Origin: Hafnia alvei | Lineage (GTDB): Bacteria > Pseudomonadota > Gammaproteobacteria > Enterobacterales > Enterobacteriaceae | Assembly (NCBI RefSeq): GCF_900095695.1 | Contig: NZ_FMIQ01000055.1 | Coordinates: 118,196-182,195, forward strand | Direction: 5' to 3' | Length of the DNA: 64,000 nucleotides | Part shown: positions 41,005-48,075 of the stretch, one piece after another | Numbering within the stretch: position 1 is the stretch's first letter | Layout of the letters: every line of letters begins with the position of its first letter | Translations under genes and position numbers: made by a program | Notes under the pieces: generated by a model | The model's input: only the letters and a program-made list of their open reading frames with translations | Databases searched by the model: none | What the model was told of the DNA's origin: nothing

Positions 41005-41613
41005 TTATTGTCTCACCCATCCTCGTCGAATCGGCAGCGCAAAACTGAAGGCGTAAATCTGGTGTAAGCGACTCACGATGCTTTGGCCAATCATGCCCCA
41101 AAGCAGCTGCGTTACCGCACAGCTCATGAGTCCTACGAGCAGCCCGCCAACCATATCTAACGGCCAATGCACGCCAAGATAGACGCGTGACCAAGCAATG
41201 CAAATGCCCAATGCTAATAAAATCACACCGAATAACAGATGGCGATACCAGAACAAAAATGCCAAGGCGAAGGTAAAGATGCCGGTACCATGATCGCTAG
41301 GGAAAGAGTTGTCGGGCGCATGCGGGATAAATTGATAGCCGATGCCATCTACAAACGGTCGAGCATGGGGGAATATCATGCCAATGACGCGCGAGGCGAG
41401 CAGGGCGAAAATGAGTGCGAAGGTGGCTTTGGTTGCAAGAGTGCGATTCTCGGCCATGGCTTTACGTGGTCCCCATAGCCAAAAACTCACGATCAGTATC
41501 GGCACAATGGCGATCAAATCGTTGGCAAAAAACTTAGCTAATGCAATGAGCCAAGCCGGAGAATTTGGTGTGGCGTTCACAAGTATAAAGAACGCTTGGT
41601 TAAACTGTTCCAT
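41005..41613 (-). CDS. ybjG: Undecaprenyl-diphosphatase YbjG (BcrC-type, PAP2)
   Basis: The 202-residue membrane phosphatase recycles undecaprenyl pyrophosphate to the monophosphate for cell-wall synthesis and can give bacitracin resistance. The PAP2 active-site motifs are HARPFVDGIG, PSDHGTGIFTF and SRVYLGVHWPLDMVGG. The C-terminal ALPIRRGWVR is shared with E. coli YbjG. A PmrA/BasR-type box lies 257 bases upstream and a short hydrophobic frame sits between box and gene. Confidence 0.95.
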   Translation of the reverse strand: MEQFNQAFFILVNATPNSPAWLIALAKFFANDLIAIVPILIVSFWLWGPRKAMAENRTLATKATFALIFALLASRVIGMIFPHARPFVDGIGYQFIPHAPDNSFPSDHGTGIFTFALAFLFWYRHLLFGVILLALGICIAWSRVYLGVHWPLDMVGGLLVGLMSCAVTQLLWGMIGQSIVSRLHQIYAFSFALPIRRGWVRQ

Positions 41614-41629
41614 ATAACGTCTTACTCTT

Positions 41630-41764
41630 CTAACAAACCCAAAATAGGCATCTCAATGAAATAACAGCTATTTTATCGAATGACACCCAAACAAAGCCGA
41701 GCAGAAAGACCACATTGGCCCACATCAGTAACGGCAAAAGAGCGCATACAATAAAAGTCAGCAT
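41630..41764 (-). CDS. Candidate small membrane protein (44 residues) before ybjG
   Basis: The frame starts MLTFIVCALLPLLMWANVVF and continues with FLLGFVWVSFDK, one or two hydrophobic helices, then ends 16 bases upstream of the ybjG start. There is no good ribosome site in front of the ATG, and the same frame is open for 13 codons further upstream. It may be a real small protein, or a non-coding ybjG leader with hydrophobic codon bias by chance. A longer frame on the same strand (41673-41867) looks non-coding. Confidence 0.35.
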   Translation of the reverse strand: MLTFIVCALLPLLMWANVVFLLGFVWVSFDKIAVISLRCLFWVC

Positions 41765-41869
41765 CGCGGGAGTAAAGGCCAGTAATCTGAAAATTAGCAA
41801 AAAGTGTGGTATTCAGAATTTGAAGCAAATAGGGTGCCTCACCCCATGTCATTACCTTAACAATCACAG

Positions 41870-41886
41870 CTTAAGGGAACATTAAG
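41870..41886 (-). promoter_or_regulatory. PmrA/BasR-type box upstream of ybjG
   Basis: On the minus strand the sequence is CTTAAT-GTTCC-CTTAAG, an exact match to two HTTAAK half-sites with a five-base spacer. ybjG is a known member of the PmrA/BasR regulon in relatives. TAATGA, 15 bases after the box, is a possible -10, which would give a leader of more than 200 bases. Confidence 0.65.
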
Positions 41887-41927
41887 GGGTGATGCACCAT
41901 TCGGTTTATGAATGATTTTTTGAATGA

Positions 41928-43172
41928 TTAGTAAGCTCTTGCTGGCGTAGTCGGGAACATTAGCCCGATAGCCATGGCGCTAAGTGCAGGGAATAACGCC
42001 ATCACAAACCAAGGTAGGCCCGCGAGCGTCAGACTATGACGAGTGGCCTCCATCAGTTCCCCGATGATTGGGCTGCCAACTAAAACCGCAAAGCCACCGC
42101 TCAGCGCCAGTGCCTGATAATACGGCGCTGTATCATTGCCATTTGCAAAATAGCTCACAAGGCGCTTGGCCGTTGGCACAATCAGAATCTGCCCACAGTT
42201 GATGAGGAATACAAACATCAACAGCGGCAAATAGCCGTGCCAGCCGGTGGTCTGGTGGCGTATCGCGATAAATGCCATATAGATGAAGGCGAGCGACAGG
42301 GTTGAAAATCCCATCACTAATAGCTGGCTCTCTTTTCTGTTAGTAAAACTGCGTAGACCTTTTTGGACCAGCGCTGAAATCAGCACGGAAAACGCAAACA
42401 ACAGGCCAATATACTCACTCTCGCCGCCCAAATGACGCAGCGTCAGAGGAAGAGCTAAAAATAGCTGGCTGTAGCTGAGCAAATAGCTGCTGTAGGCTAA
42501 TACAAACACTAAGAAGCGGCGATTTTGTAACACGTTTTGCCAGCTGCCTTTTTGCTTGGGCAACTCTGGGTAATAGAAACTGGCAGGCAGTTTTTGCGCT
42601 AACCAAATCATTGCAGCAACAAACACCAAAACGCCGCCCCATGCTAAGGTATGAAAACCTAGGTCGACTAACCAAAAACCCAGTAAAGGCCCAACAATAG
42701 CGCCTAGTTCGCCCGCTATGGCCACTGAATTCCCAAGTTCCAAAACCTTGCCAGATTTCAGCTTATGATCGCCTTCGCCCGCTTCATTCAGCAGCAGGCT
42801 TTTGGCCGGCGCAAATAACGCGCCACCAATCCCAGTGAGTAATACTCCAGCGATGAGCAGGTTGGGCTGACTCGCGAATGCTAAACACAAAAAACCACTC
42901 GCCTGCGTCATACACCCAAGTAGCAAAAGATTTTTCCCACCAATAGAGTGAGCAAGTTGGTCACTCTTCATATACATCATTTGCTGAGCAAAAAAGCGCA
43001 GCCCAACGGCGAACCCGATGATCTCTCCAGATAACCGCAGTGAGTCATGCATAAATAGCACAAGGAAAGGGATAACAAGATAAAACGCACCGCTAAATAG
43101 CGACTGGCCCATGATCAGGTCGCGGGAGTTTGCATACAGAGGGATTGAGATAATTTTATTTTGAGTCTTCAT
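41928..43172 (-). CDS. MFS multidrug exporter, MdtH-like
   Basis: The 414-residue protein has about twelve membrane segments. The segment IIGFAVGLRFFAQQ followed by GGKNLLLLGCMTQASGFLCLA and GIGGALFAPAKSLLL has the drug:H+ antiporter-1 pattern and resembles MdtH. It occupies the position of mdfA in E. coli but is a different protein. The ATG at 43172 gives a normal N terminus (MKTQNKIISIP); the frame runs 20 codons upstream. A PmrA/BasR-type box lies 178 bases upstream. Confidence 0.85.
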   Translation of the reverse strand: MKTQNKIISIPLYANSRDLIMGQSLFSGAFYLVIPFLVLFMHDSLRLSGEIIGFAVGLRFFAQQMMYMKSDQLAHSIGGKNLLLLGCMTQASGFLCLAFASQPNLLIAGVLLTGIGGALFAPAKSLLLNEAGEGDHKLKSGKVLELGNSVAIAGELGAIVGPLLGFWLVDLGFHTLAWGGVLVFVAAMIWLAQKLPASFYYPELPKQKGSWQNVLQNRRFLVFVLAYSSYLLSYSQLFLALPLTLRHLGGESEYIGLLFAFSVLISALVQKGLRSFTNRKESQLLVMGFSTLSLAFIYMAFIAIRHQTTGWHGYLPLLMFVFLINCGQILIVPTAKRLVSYFANGNDTAPYYQALALSGGFAVLVGSPIIGELMEATRHSLTLAGLPWFVMALFPALSAMAIGLMFPTTPARAY

Positions 43173-43349
43173 AGCATTACCAATAATGAGTGAAAGTCCA
43201 TTAGGCACCACCTTGATAGAAGATGGCCTCAATCCGACTCATCATGAGAACGGCTTTAAAATTACTGTGGGTTCAAATCTGCCTCGATGCAAAAAAGCAA
43301 CCAGCTTGGCGATCTGAATGACAGAACAGGCTTAGGGTATAGCGAGTTG

Positions 43350-43366
43350 CTTAAGGCAACATTAAG
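43350..43366 (-). promoter_or_regulatory. PmrA/BasR-type box upstream of the MdtH-like exporter
   Basis: On the minus strand the sequence is CTTAAT-GTTGC-CTTAAG, again an exact double HTTAAK with a five-base spacer and nearly identical to the box upstream of ybjG. The rest of 43173-43449 shows no gene. Confidence 0.6.
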
Positions 43367-43449
43367 GGCGAGGGGAGTTATTGAATGAAATTCGCCATCA
43401 AGTATAAATACCAGTGATGGTTTAACTATTTGATTTAATATGGGTATTT

Positions 43450-43472
43450 ATTTCAGGCAATAAAAACCCGGT
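43450..43472. repeat. Left att-like direct repeat
   Basis: ATTTCAGGCAATAAAAACCC followed by GGT matches the copy at 47893-47916 except for one extra A in the latter. It is probably the attachment site scar at the left end of the prophage remnant. Confidence 0.7.
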
Positions 43473-43493
43473 TATGAGACTGAGTCTTTAAAA

Positions 43494-43908
43494 TCAGTAA
43501 GTTACTACCATCCGAACATCTTCAAACTGGCGTTCACAGATATGCTCTGCATCCTGCTCAACAATAACGATAGGGTTCTGCAGTTTTTCAGGAAGAAAAG
43601 ACTATCGAATAGATAAAAGCCATCTTCCTGTAACTTCCCATTTATGAGTTTTGATTTTGGAAGTGTAGAAACATCAATGTCACCCACGTCTTGCTCTGGG
43701 CCTGCACCAAATGCGATCCAGCGTAGATACATTCCTGTTTCTAGCGCGCACTGAATTACCCAATCTGAAGGGAAAGAGTCACGCATATAGCGCGTTGCTA
43801 ATGTGCTTTTAGACACACCAAGCGATCGCAAAGTTGTTGCCGAGTCTTGAAACCATACGCCTGAACCATTCGTTCAATTGTGCCACGCCCGCCATTCGTT
43901 AAATCCAT
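43494..43908 (-). pseudogene. P2/186-type cI repressor, two frameshifts and truncated
   Basis: Three frames together rebuild an N-terminal CI repressor of the Phage_CI_repr family: IERMVQAYGFKTRQQLCDRL, then GVSKSTLATRYMRDSFPSDW and VIQCALETGMYLRWIAFG with KSKLINGKLQEDGFYLFDSL, then LQNPIVIVEQDAEHICERQF. The first shift is at about 43822 (one G missing in the CGCTTGGTGTG run), the second at about 43590. The C-terminal peptidase-like half is cut short by TGA at 43494. A perfect palindrome TCACAC-C-GTGTGA (43912-43924) just upstream of the ATG may be its old operator. Confidence 0.85.
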
Positions 43909-44120
43909 AAGTCACACCGTGTGAGCTTTTTCGTTGAAGATTGTCTTGGGTGATCGTAAGTATCTGGCTGCACTGGCTAATGAGAAGGAAAGAAAATAGG
44001 TCCCGTATAGGCGGTATTGGCAAACTCTGAATTATAAGAAAATCTGAACATTCACTCATTTTTGGTATGGTTTAACTGGTATATTATTCCAATTGTTAAT
44101 CAATTAGAAATGGTGGTTCA

Positions 44121-44492
44121 GTGACTCAATATGACGTAATTCGATTCTTTGCTATCGACGGAGCAAAAACTAAGAATGGTGGTCGAGTTGTTGCTAACCG
44201 ATGTGCAATGAAATATCACGAACACAGCATGGCAATCGAAGGCGATGAGGTGGTTTATCCTGATGCGCCTACAGCTCATATAGAGCGTGATGAAAGCACC
44301 ATGATGGAAAGTATTGTTGAGGGTGTTAAATACACTGTGGCGGCTAGTGGGACTCGCGTAAGCAACGGTGATGAAATCATTGATGCTGGTCAACAAATGT
44401 CAGCAATGATAAGGCTAGTCAATGGGGAGATCACATGTGGTTATTTCGATCCTGAAGAGATCGAATTACTAAAGGCCATTGGGAAAATCTAA
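44121..44492 (+). CDS. PAAR-like protein
   Basis: This 123-residue protein starts with GTG after GGTGG. The pattern IRFFAIDGAKTKNGGRVVANRCAMKYHEHSMAIEGDEVVYPD, then a glycine-rich repeat of small beta turns (AASGTRVSNGDEIIDAG), resembles the PAAR-like spike-tip proteins found beside VgrG and T6SS effectors. Such proteins sharpen the VgrG spike and bind metal through Cys/His. It is 27 bases upstream of the PAAR toxin gene and presumably cotranscribed. Functional division between the two PAAR proteins is unclear. Confidence 0.65.
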   Translation: MTQYDVIRFFAIDGAKTKNGGRVVANRCAMKYHEHSMAIEGDEVVYPDAPTAHIERDESTMMESIVEGVKYTVAASGTRVSNGDEIIDAGQQMSAMIRLVNGEITCGYFDPEEIELLKAIGKI

Positions 44493-44519
44493 TTTTCAGT
44501 TCAAGAGAGAAGGTTTCAC

Positions 44520-45908
44520 ATGAGTCAGAAAGGATATTTTATCCGCGTAGGTGATAAGACAAGCTGCGGCGGTACGGTTAGAGGTGGAAATCCTAATTAC
44601 AATTTGCACGGCAAAGCTGCGTCGAGGCATGGCGATCTCGTCACATGCGGCAAGGATGGTAAGGTATACCGGATCATCGGTGGCATTCCTAGCATGCTGG
44701 ATAATAATGTACAACTAGCCGGTACGCTCGATAGTATTAGCGGTTGCCCTTGTAAGGCTAAGCTTCTCTCGTCTCTCTCGAGTGCGACATATGAGAAAAC
44801 TAGCCGTGCAGAAGCAAGAATGGCGGCTGCGCCACAATCGGAGGCGCCAACACAATACGCCCAAGCGGCTAAAAGTCATTCCCAACCTTTGATTGCTCCT
44901 GAAGCATCATCTCGTGAACCTGTCGATGCTGGTTTCTGTGTTTTGCCATTACCGAGCTCGGTGAATAGTTATGAGCAGTTTTTATTTATATCTCCCCCTG
45001 AAGGGACTAAGGAGCTATATCGCTCACTAAATGGGAGTGGCGATGTAAAAACTGGGTCTATCTTGCTTTTAGTAGACCCTCTTAAACAAGATCCTGAACA
45101 AATAGCACATCTAAAAGCGGCTAAAGATCGAGTTGATGCTGCCTTGGCTCCATTGACAAATGAAGAAGCAAATTTCTTACATAAACACTATGCAACTATT
45201 GCGAATTTTTCTAGTTTCGCTGATAAGGGAATTGGGCTTGCTGCTGATCCTGTCGGTAAATATTTCGAAAATATAGAGAAGATTCTTAAAGAAATACAAG
45301 ATACATATAAAAATACATACTTAACCCGTGGCGCACTTATCGGTGATCAGTTTTATGTAAAACGAAGCCAACTATTTAAACAGCTTGATAGTGTACTTAA
45401 AGTAGGTTTTTTAAATAAAGGGATGAAGCTTGGTGAATACACAAAGATAAAAAGTGCTCTAGGTCTTTCAACAAGCTCAATCACACATAAATGGAATACA
45501 TCAGGTGTTAGTGATATAGACGGATATGCAACACATATAGAACGTGCTGCCAAGTATGTAAAGCTTATGAAATATACAGGCTATGTTGGGATAGGGTTTA
45601 GCGCGTTGCATTCGATCAATGAAGTAAATGAGGCTTGCTCTACTGGGCGTGAGAGCGAATGTACAAAGAAACGTTTCACAGAAACTGGTAGTTTTGCTGG
45701 AGGTACCTTCGGTGGTTTGGCGGGTGGTGCAATAGGTGCAGGTGTATGTTCCATTGTTTTAGGTACAGCAACTATAGCAGCAGGAGGCAGTGGTGCTCTA
45801 GTCTGTGCGGTTGTATTAGGCTCGACTGGGGGGTATATTGCAGGTGAGAAAGGTAGTTCATTTGGTGAGTGGGTCGGAGAAAAAATATATGAGGTGATTG
45901 GTGAGTAA
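44520..45908 (+). CDS. PAAR-domain polymorphic toxin, probable membrane-acting T6SS effector
   Basis: The 462-residue protein has a PAAR domain (about 1-80: FIRVGDKTSCGGTVRGGNP, RHGDLVTCG, DNNVQLAGTLDSISGCPCKA). A low-complexity linker (about 90-140) and a mostly helical middle follow, then a C-terminal glycine-zipper hydrophobic region (about 390-450: FAGGTFGGLAGGAIGAG and VVLGSTGGYIAGEKGSS). That layout fits a secreted spike-tip effector that inserts in the target inner membrane. Pore formation is an inference. The immunity genes downstream encode membrane proteins, which supports it. The start ATG is preceded by AGAGAGAAGG. Confidence 0.78.
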   Translation: MSQKGYFIRVGDKTSCGGTVRGGNPNYNLHGKAASRHGDLVTCGKDGKVYRIIGGIPSMLDNNVQLAGTLDSISGCPCKAKLLSSLSSATYEKTSRAEARMAAAPQSEAPTQYAQAAKSHSQPLIAPEASSREPVDAGFCVLPLPSSVNSYEQFLFISPPEGTKELYRSLNGSGDVKTGSILLLVDPLKQDPEQIAHLKAAKDRVDAALAPLTNEEANFLHKHYATIANFSSFADKGIGLAADPVGKYFENIEKILKEIQDTYKNTYLTRGALIGDQFYVKRSQLFKQLDSVLKVGFLNKGMKLGEYTKIKSALGLSTSSITHKWNTSGVSDIDGYATHIERAAKYVKLMKYTGYVGIGFSALHSINEVNEACSTGRESECTKKRFTETGSFAGGTFGGLAGGAIGAGVCSIVLGTATIAAGGSGALVCAVVLGSTGGYIAGEKGSSFGEWVGEKIYEVIGE

Positions 45909-45909
45909 A

Positions 45910-46296
45910 ATGGATTTTATTACTATGATATTAGGAGTTATATCCTTCTTGTTTTTTTTTGCTACCATTATTTATTCAGTCATTAATAACAAAAAACATA
46001 AAGTCTTATGCTCCTTATTTATTAATGAGTTTGGTTTTTTACCTGGGGGAATTATACTCGCTCAAGCGGGTGGCGTTTTCCTAACCTTTCAAAAAGATCT
46101 TTTCTTTTTATTCCCACTAATAGTTTCTGAAGGTAATTTTATAGTTAGAGACATGAAGTCTGAACACTACAACTTCATTAGAACGCTACCTAGTGAAATA
46201 ACTCTATGGATAAAAATAAAATATATATTATTCTCTGTTAGCATAATATTAATGCTAATTTCATATATTTCCTACAGCTTATTAACAATAAGCTGA
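45910..46296 (+). CDS. Membrane immunity protein 1 (cognate to the PAAR toxin)
   Basis: The 128-residue protein has an N-terminal membrane helix (ILGVISFLFFFATIIYSVI), a soluble middle with GGVFLTFQKDLFFLFPLIVSEG and a C-terminal helix. It starts one base after the toxin stop (GGTGAGTAAAATGG). Two paralogues follow downstream. All share the pattern helix, KHKxLC, SGG-like turn, FTFQKD, FxVRD, IKxLPS, WIKxK, helix. Upstream TTG/GTG codons are possible but less likely starts. Confidence 0.75.
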   Translation: MDFITMILGVISFLFFFATIIYSVINNKKHKVLCSLFINEFGFLPGGIILAQAGGVFLTFQKDLFFLFPLIVSEGNFIVRDMKSEHYNFIRTLPSEITLWIKIKYILFSVSIILMLISYISYSLLTIS

Positions 46297-46319
46297 GTAG
46301 CGTCAGAGACCTAACTTAG

Positions 46320-46415
46320 AGAGTTATACTAGAGTGCAGGCATGTTGGTGGAGAAGCAGACTCTTATCTAGGAGACGGCTTTGGAGAGTCTATATATGAA
46401 TCAAGAGGTGAGTAA
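46320..46415 (+). pseudogene. Orphan toxin C-terminal tail 1
   Basis: This open stretch reads ECRHVGGEADSYLGDGFGES and then IYESRGE, TAA. It aligns with the end of the full toxin (GSSFGEWVGEKIYEVIGE) and with the second orphan tail. It has no start codon and is directly followed by immunity gene 2. It is a fragment left from an alternative toxin C terminus. Confidence 0.75.
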
Positions 46416-46799
46416 TTGAAATTATTAATTATGTTTTCATCACTTTTCAGTTTTGCTGTCATAGTGATAGCCTTCATTTATTCAGAATTAAAAAATAATA
46501 AACACAAGGAACTATGTAATGAGTTCCTTGAACAGTATCACTACATACCCGCAGATGTCTTGGCCTATCAAAGTTCTGGTATCCTATTTACATTCCAAAA
46601 GGATATTTTTTTCCTTATGGCCGAAATATTCAATGATGATAGCTTTTTTGTTAGGAATTTAGATAAAAACATATATTCTTTTATAAAAAAACAACCATCC
46701 AAAAAAATATTTTGGATTAAAGCTAAGTTTTTAATTTTGATATTTGGATTTATATCACTTATTGTTAACTATCTCGCTTTTACTATCTTCATAAAATAA
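46416..46799 (+). CDS. Membrane immunity protein 2 (paralogue)
   Basis: The 127-residue paralogue of immunity protein 1 begins with TTG at 46416, directly after the tail stop and five bases after GAGGTG. That start aligns it with protein 1 (MKLLIMFSSLFSFAVIVIAF, then NNKHKELC, SSGILFTFQKDIFFLM, WIKAKF). It has two membrane helices. It presumably protects against the toxin variant whose tail remains just upstream. Confidence 0.72.
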   Translation: MKLLIMFSSLFSFAVIVIAFIYSELKNNKHKELCNEFLEQYHYIPADVLAYQSSGILFTFQKDIFFLMAEIFNDDSFFVRNLDKNIYSFIKKQPSKKIFWIKAKFLILIFGFISLIVNYLAFTIFIK

Positions 46800-46916
46800 A
46801 AGTATTTATGTGATGAGACTATTGGCATAGGCGTTGTTAAGCATGTAGGTCATGAACTTGGTAGTTCTGGTGATGCATTGTTGGGTGATAAGGTATATGA
46901 AACTTATGGTGAATAA
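46800..46916 (+). pseudogene. Orphan toxin C-terminal tail 2
   Basis: Directly after the stop of immunity gene 2 the frame reads KYLCDETIGIGVVKHVGHEL and GSSGDALLGDKVYETYGE, TAA. HVG.E..S..D....GDKVYE matches tail 1 (HVGGEADSYLGDGFGESIYE) and the end of the full toxin. It has no start codon and is followed by immunity gene 3. Confidence 0.75.
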
Positions 46917-46944
46917 TATTTTTAGTACTACTGAAGAACTCATT

Positions 46945-47319
46945 ATGGCCGTGCTTACGGTAATTGCTGTGCTATCGACATTACTATGCTTTATCCAATA
47001 TTTTTCATCAAAAAGGGATTTTCAAGAAACATGTACGTTGTTTATGGACAAATTCAATAAACTCCCTACTCAAGTATTGATCTATAGAGATGGCGGGTTC
47101 TTTTTTTCTTTTATGCGGGACTCATTTTACATAGTTGCGTTACTGGCAAGAGAAAATGGGTTCTACACGCGTGACATGGATGTAAATGAGGTACGATTTA
47201 TAAAATCCCTCCCAAGAGAGCAAACAAAATGGATAAAACATAAAGTAATTGTAACTATAATTAGCTTTATCGCATATATATCATCACTTGCTTTCTATTT
47301 GGTGGTAATTAAAAAATGA
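46945..47319 (+). CDS. Membrane immunity protein 3 (paralogue)
   Basis: The 124-residue third paralogue starts MAVLTVIAVLSTLLCFIQYF, then DFQETCTLFMDKFNKLPTQV, GGFFFSFMRDSFYIV, WIKHK and a C-terminal helix. The ATG at 46945 follows GAAG and gives the family length; upstream ATGs at 46906 and 46852 overlap tail 2. It is more divergent from proteins 1 and 2 than these are from each other. Confidence 0.7.
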   Translation: MAVLTVIAVLSTLLCFIQYFSSKRDFQETCTLFMDKFNKLPTQVLIYRDGGFFFSFMRDSFYIVALLARENGFYTRDMDVNEVRFIKSLPREQTKWIKHKVIVTIISFIAYISSLAFYLVVIKK

Positions 47320-47462
47320 ATATTCTACGCAAGTGTAAACGGTGAAGAGTGATCTTCTGTTGGTGGGAGACTATGTGATGTTAGTTTTCTCATCATGTGT
47401 TAAGCAGCTAGTTATGCATGGATCTGCACGAAAGAAAAAGGATCTAGATCGTAAAGTATCGA

Positions 47463-47796
47463 GATCGACGCCTCGGCGCATGTATTTTGCCAGCGTAGGC
47501 TCTAGCGTGAGTGTGCCACCGAGTCGGTTTCTACGCTTTTCCAGATAGGCGTTGCCGAACACCAGATAATCTAGCGCAAAGCGGCTGAATGCCTGCTGGC
47601 TAAGCAACCTATGCGGAATGAAGGTGCTGGTCAGAATATTACGTTTTACGTAAATGGCCGAGCTGTGATGTGTTGCTGCACGGAACGTGCACGCCAGCCC
47701 ATCCAGACTAATCGGCGGTTCATACCACTGTTCGACGCGGGAGCATTCCAGATAATCCAATAGTTCGCGGCGGTCCAGTTCACTTTTCGGGCGGTT
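47463..47796 (-). pseudogene. Q: Fragment of P2-type phage portal gene Q
   Basis: The minus-strand frame reads DRRELLDYLECSRVEQWYEP, then PPISLDGLACTFRAATHHSS, AIYVKRNILTSTFIPHRLLS, FALDYLVFGNAYLEKRRNRL and LAKYMRRGVDLD. This is the N-terminal part of the P2 gpQ portal protein (which has ILDYVEC, WYEPPVS, AAVHHSSPIYVKRNILAS, FVLDFLVFGNAFLEKR). Homology stops near 47463, and the first about 50 codons are missing at the other side. The open frame runs on to 47371 but with unrelated sequence. Confidence 0.88.
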
Positions 47797-47892
47797 TTTT
47801 TATATCTGGGGAGTAGTGATTATTCTCTGCTGCCACTTTGATGCCATCGGTCTAAAAAGTCACTTTTAAGATATTGTTTTATATAGACTTAA

Positions 47893-47916
47893 ATTTCAGG
47901 CAATAAAAAACCCGGT
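47893..47916. repeat. Right att-like direct repeat
   Basis: This copy has ATTTCAGGCAATAAAAAACC then CGGT. It lies in the U-run and 3' arm of the ybjL terminator, the kind of site often used by tyrosine integrases of P2-like phages. Confidence 0.7.
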
Positions 47917-47948
47917 AGTCTTGAACCTAAGAAGGCGGGACTATCGGG
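47905..47948 (-). terminator. ybjL terminator
   Basis: On the minus strand CCCGATAGTC (47948-47939) pairs with GACTACCGGG (47920-47911), followed by TTTTTTATTG. It lies 127 bases after the ybjL stop codon. The att-like repeat overlaps its end, so phage integration would have preserved the terminator. The rest of 47320-48075 holds only the portal-gene fragment. Confidence 0.82.
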
Positions 47949-48075
47949 CTCCTCAATATGGGGAACATCAAAGAAAAGCAGTGGCACTAATTAAGACTTT
48001 GTCGCGGCTAGAAAGTTTCAGACAAAGTGAAAAAAATCACAGCTTTTTCCTTTTTGTTTGAATTATAAGGTTTTA

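Larger units (their letters stand above)
43450..47916. mobile_element. Decayed P2-like prophage carrying a PAAR toxin-immunity module
   Basis: Two near-identical 23/24-base sequences bound the region. Inside are a frameshifted cI-type repressor at the left (minus strand), a PAAR/toxin/immunity block in the middle (plus strand) and a fragment of the portal gene Q at the right (minus strand). Order and orientation agree with an integrated P2 prophage (int-C ... cos-Q) from which int, the replication genes and most structural genes are lost. The right end lies in the ybjL terminator. Base composition of 45900-47320 is strikingly AT-rich compared with the surroundings. Confidence 0.75.

Noticed and set aside
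41673..41867. Minus-strand frame of 64 codons upstream of ybjG
   Set aside because: No ribosome site, overlaps the presumed promoter, and the more protein-like hydrophobic reading is in a different frame (41630-41764).
47342..47548. Plus-strand frame of 68 codons after immunity gene 3
   Set aside because: Its second half is the antisense of the portal-gene fragment, and the sequence is basic and repetitive with no family resemblance.
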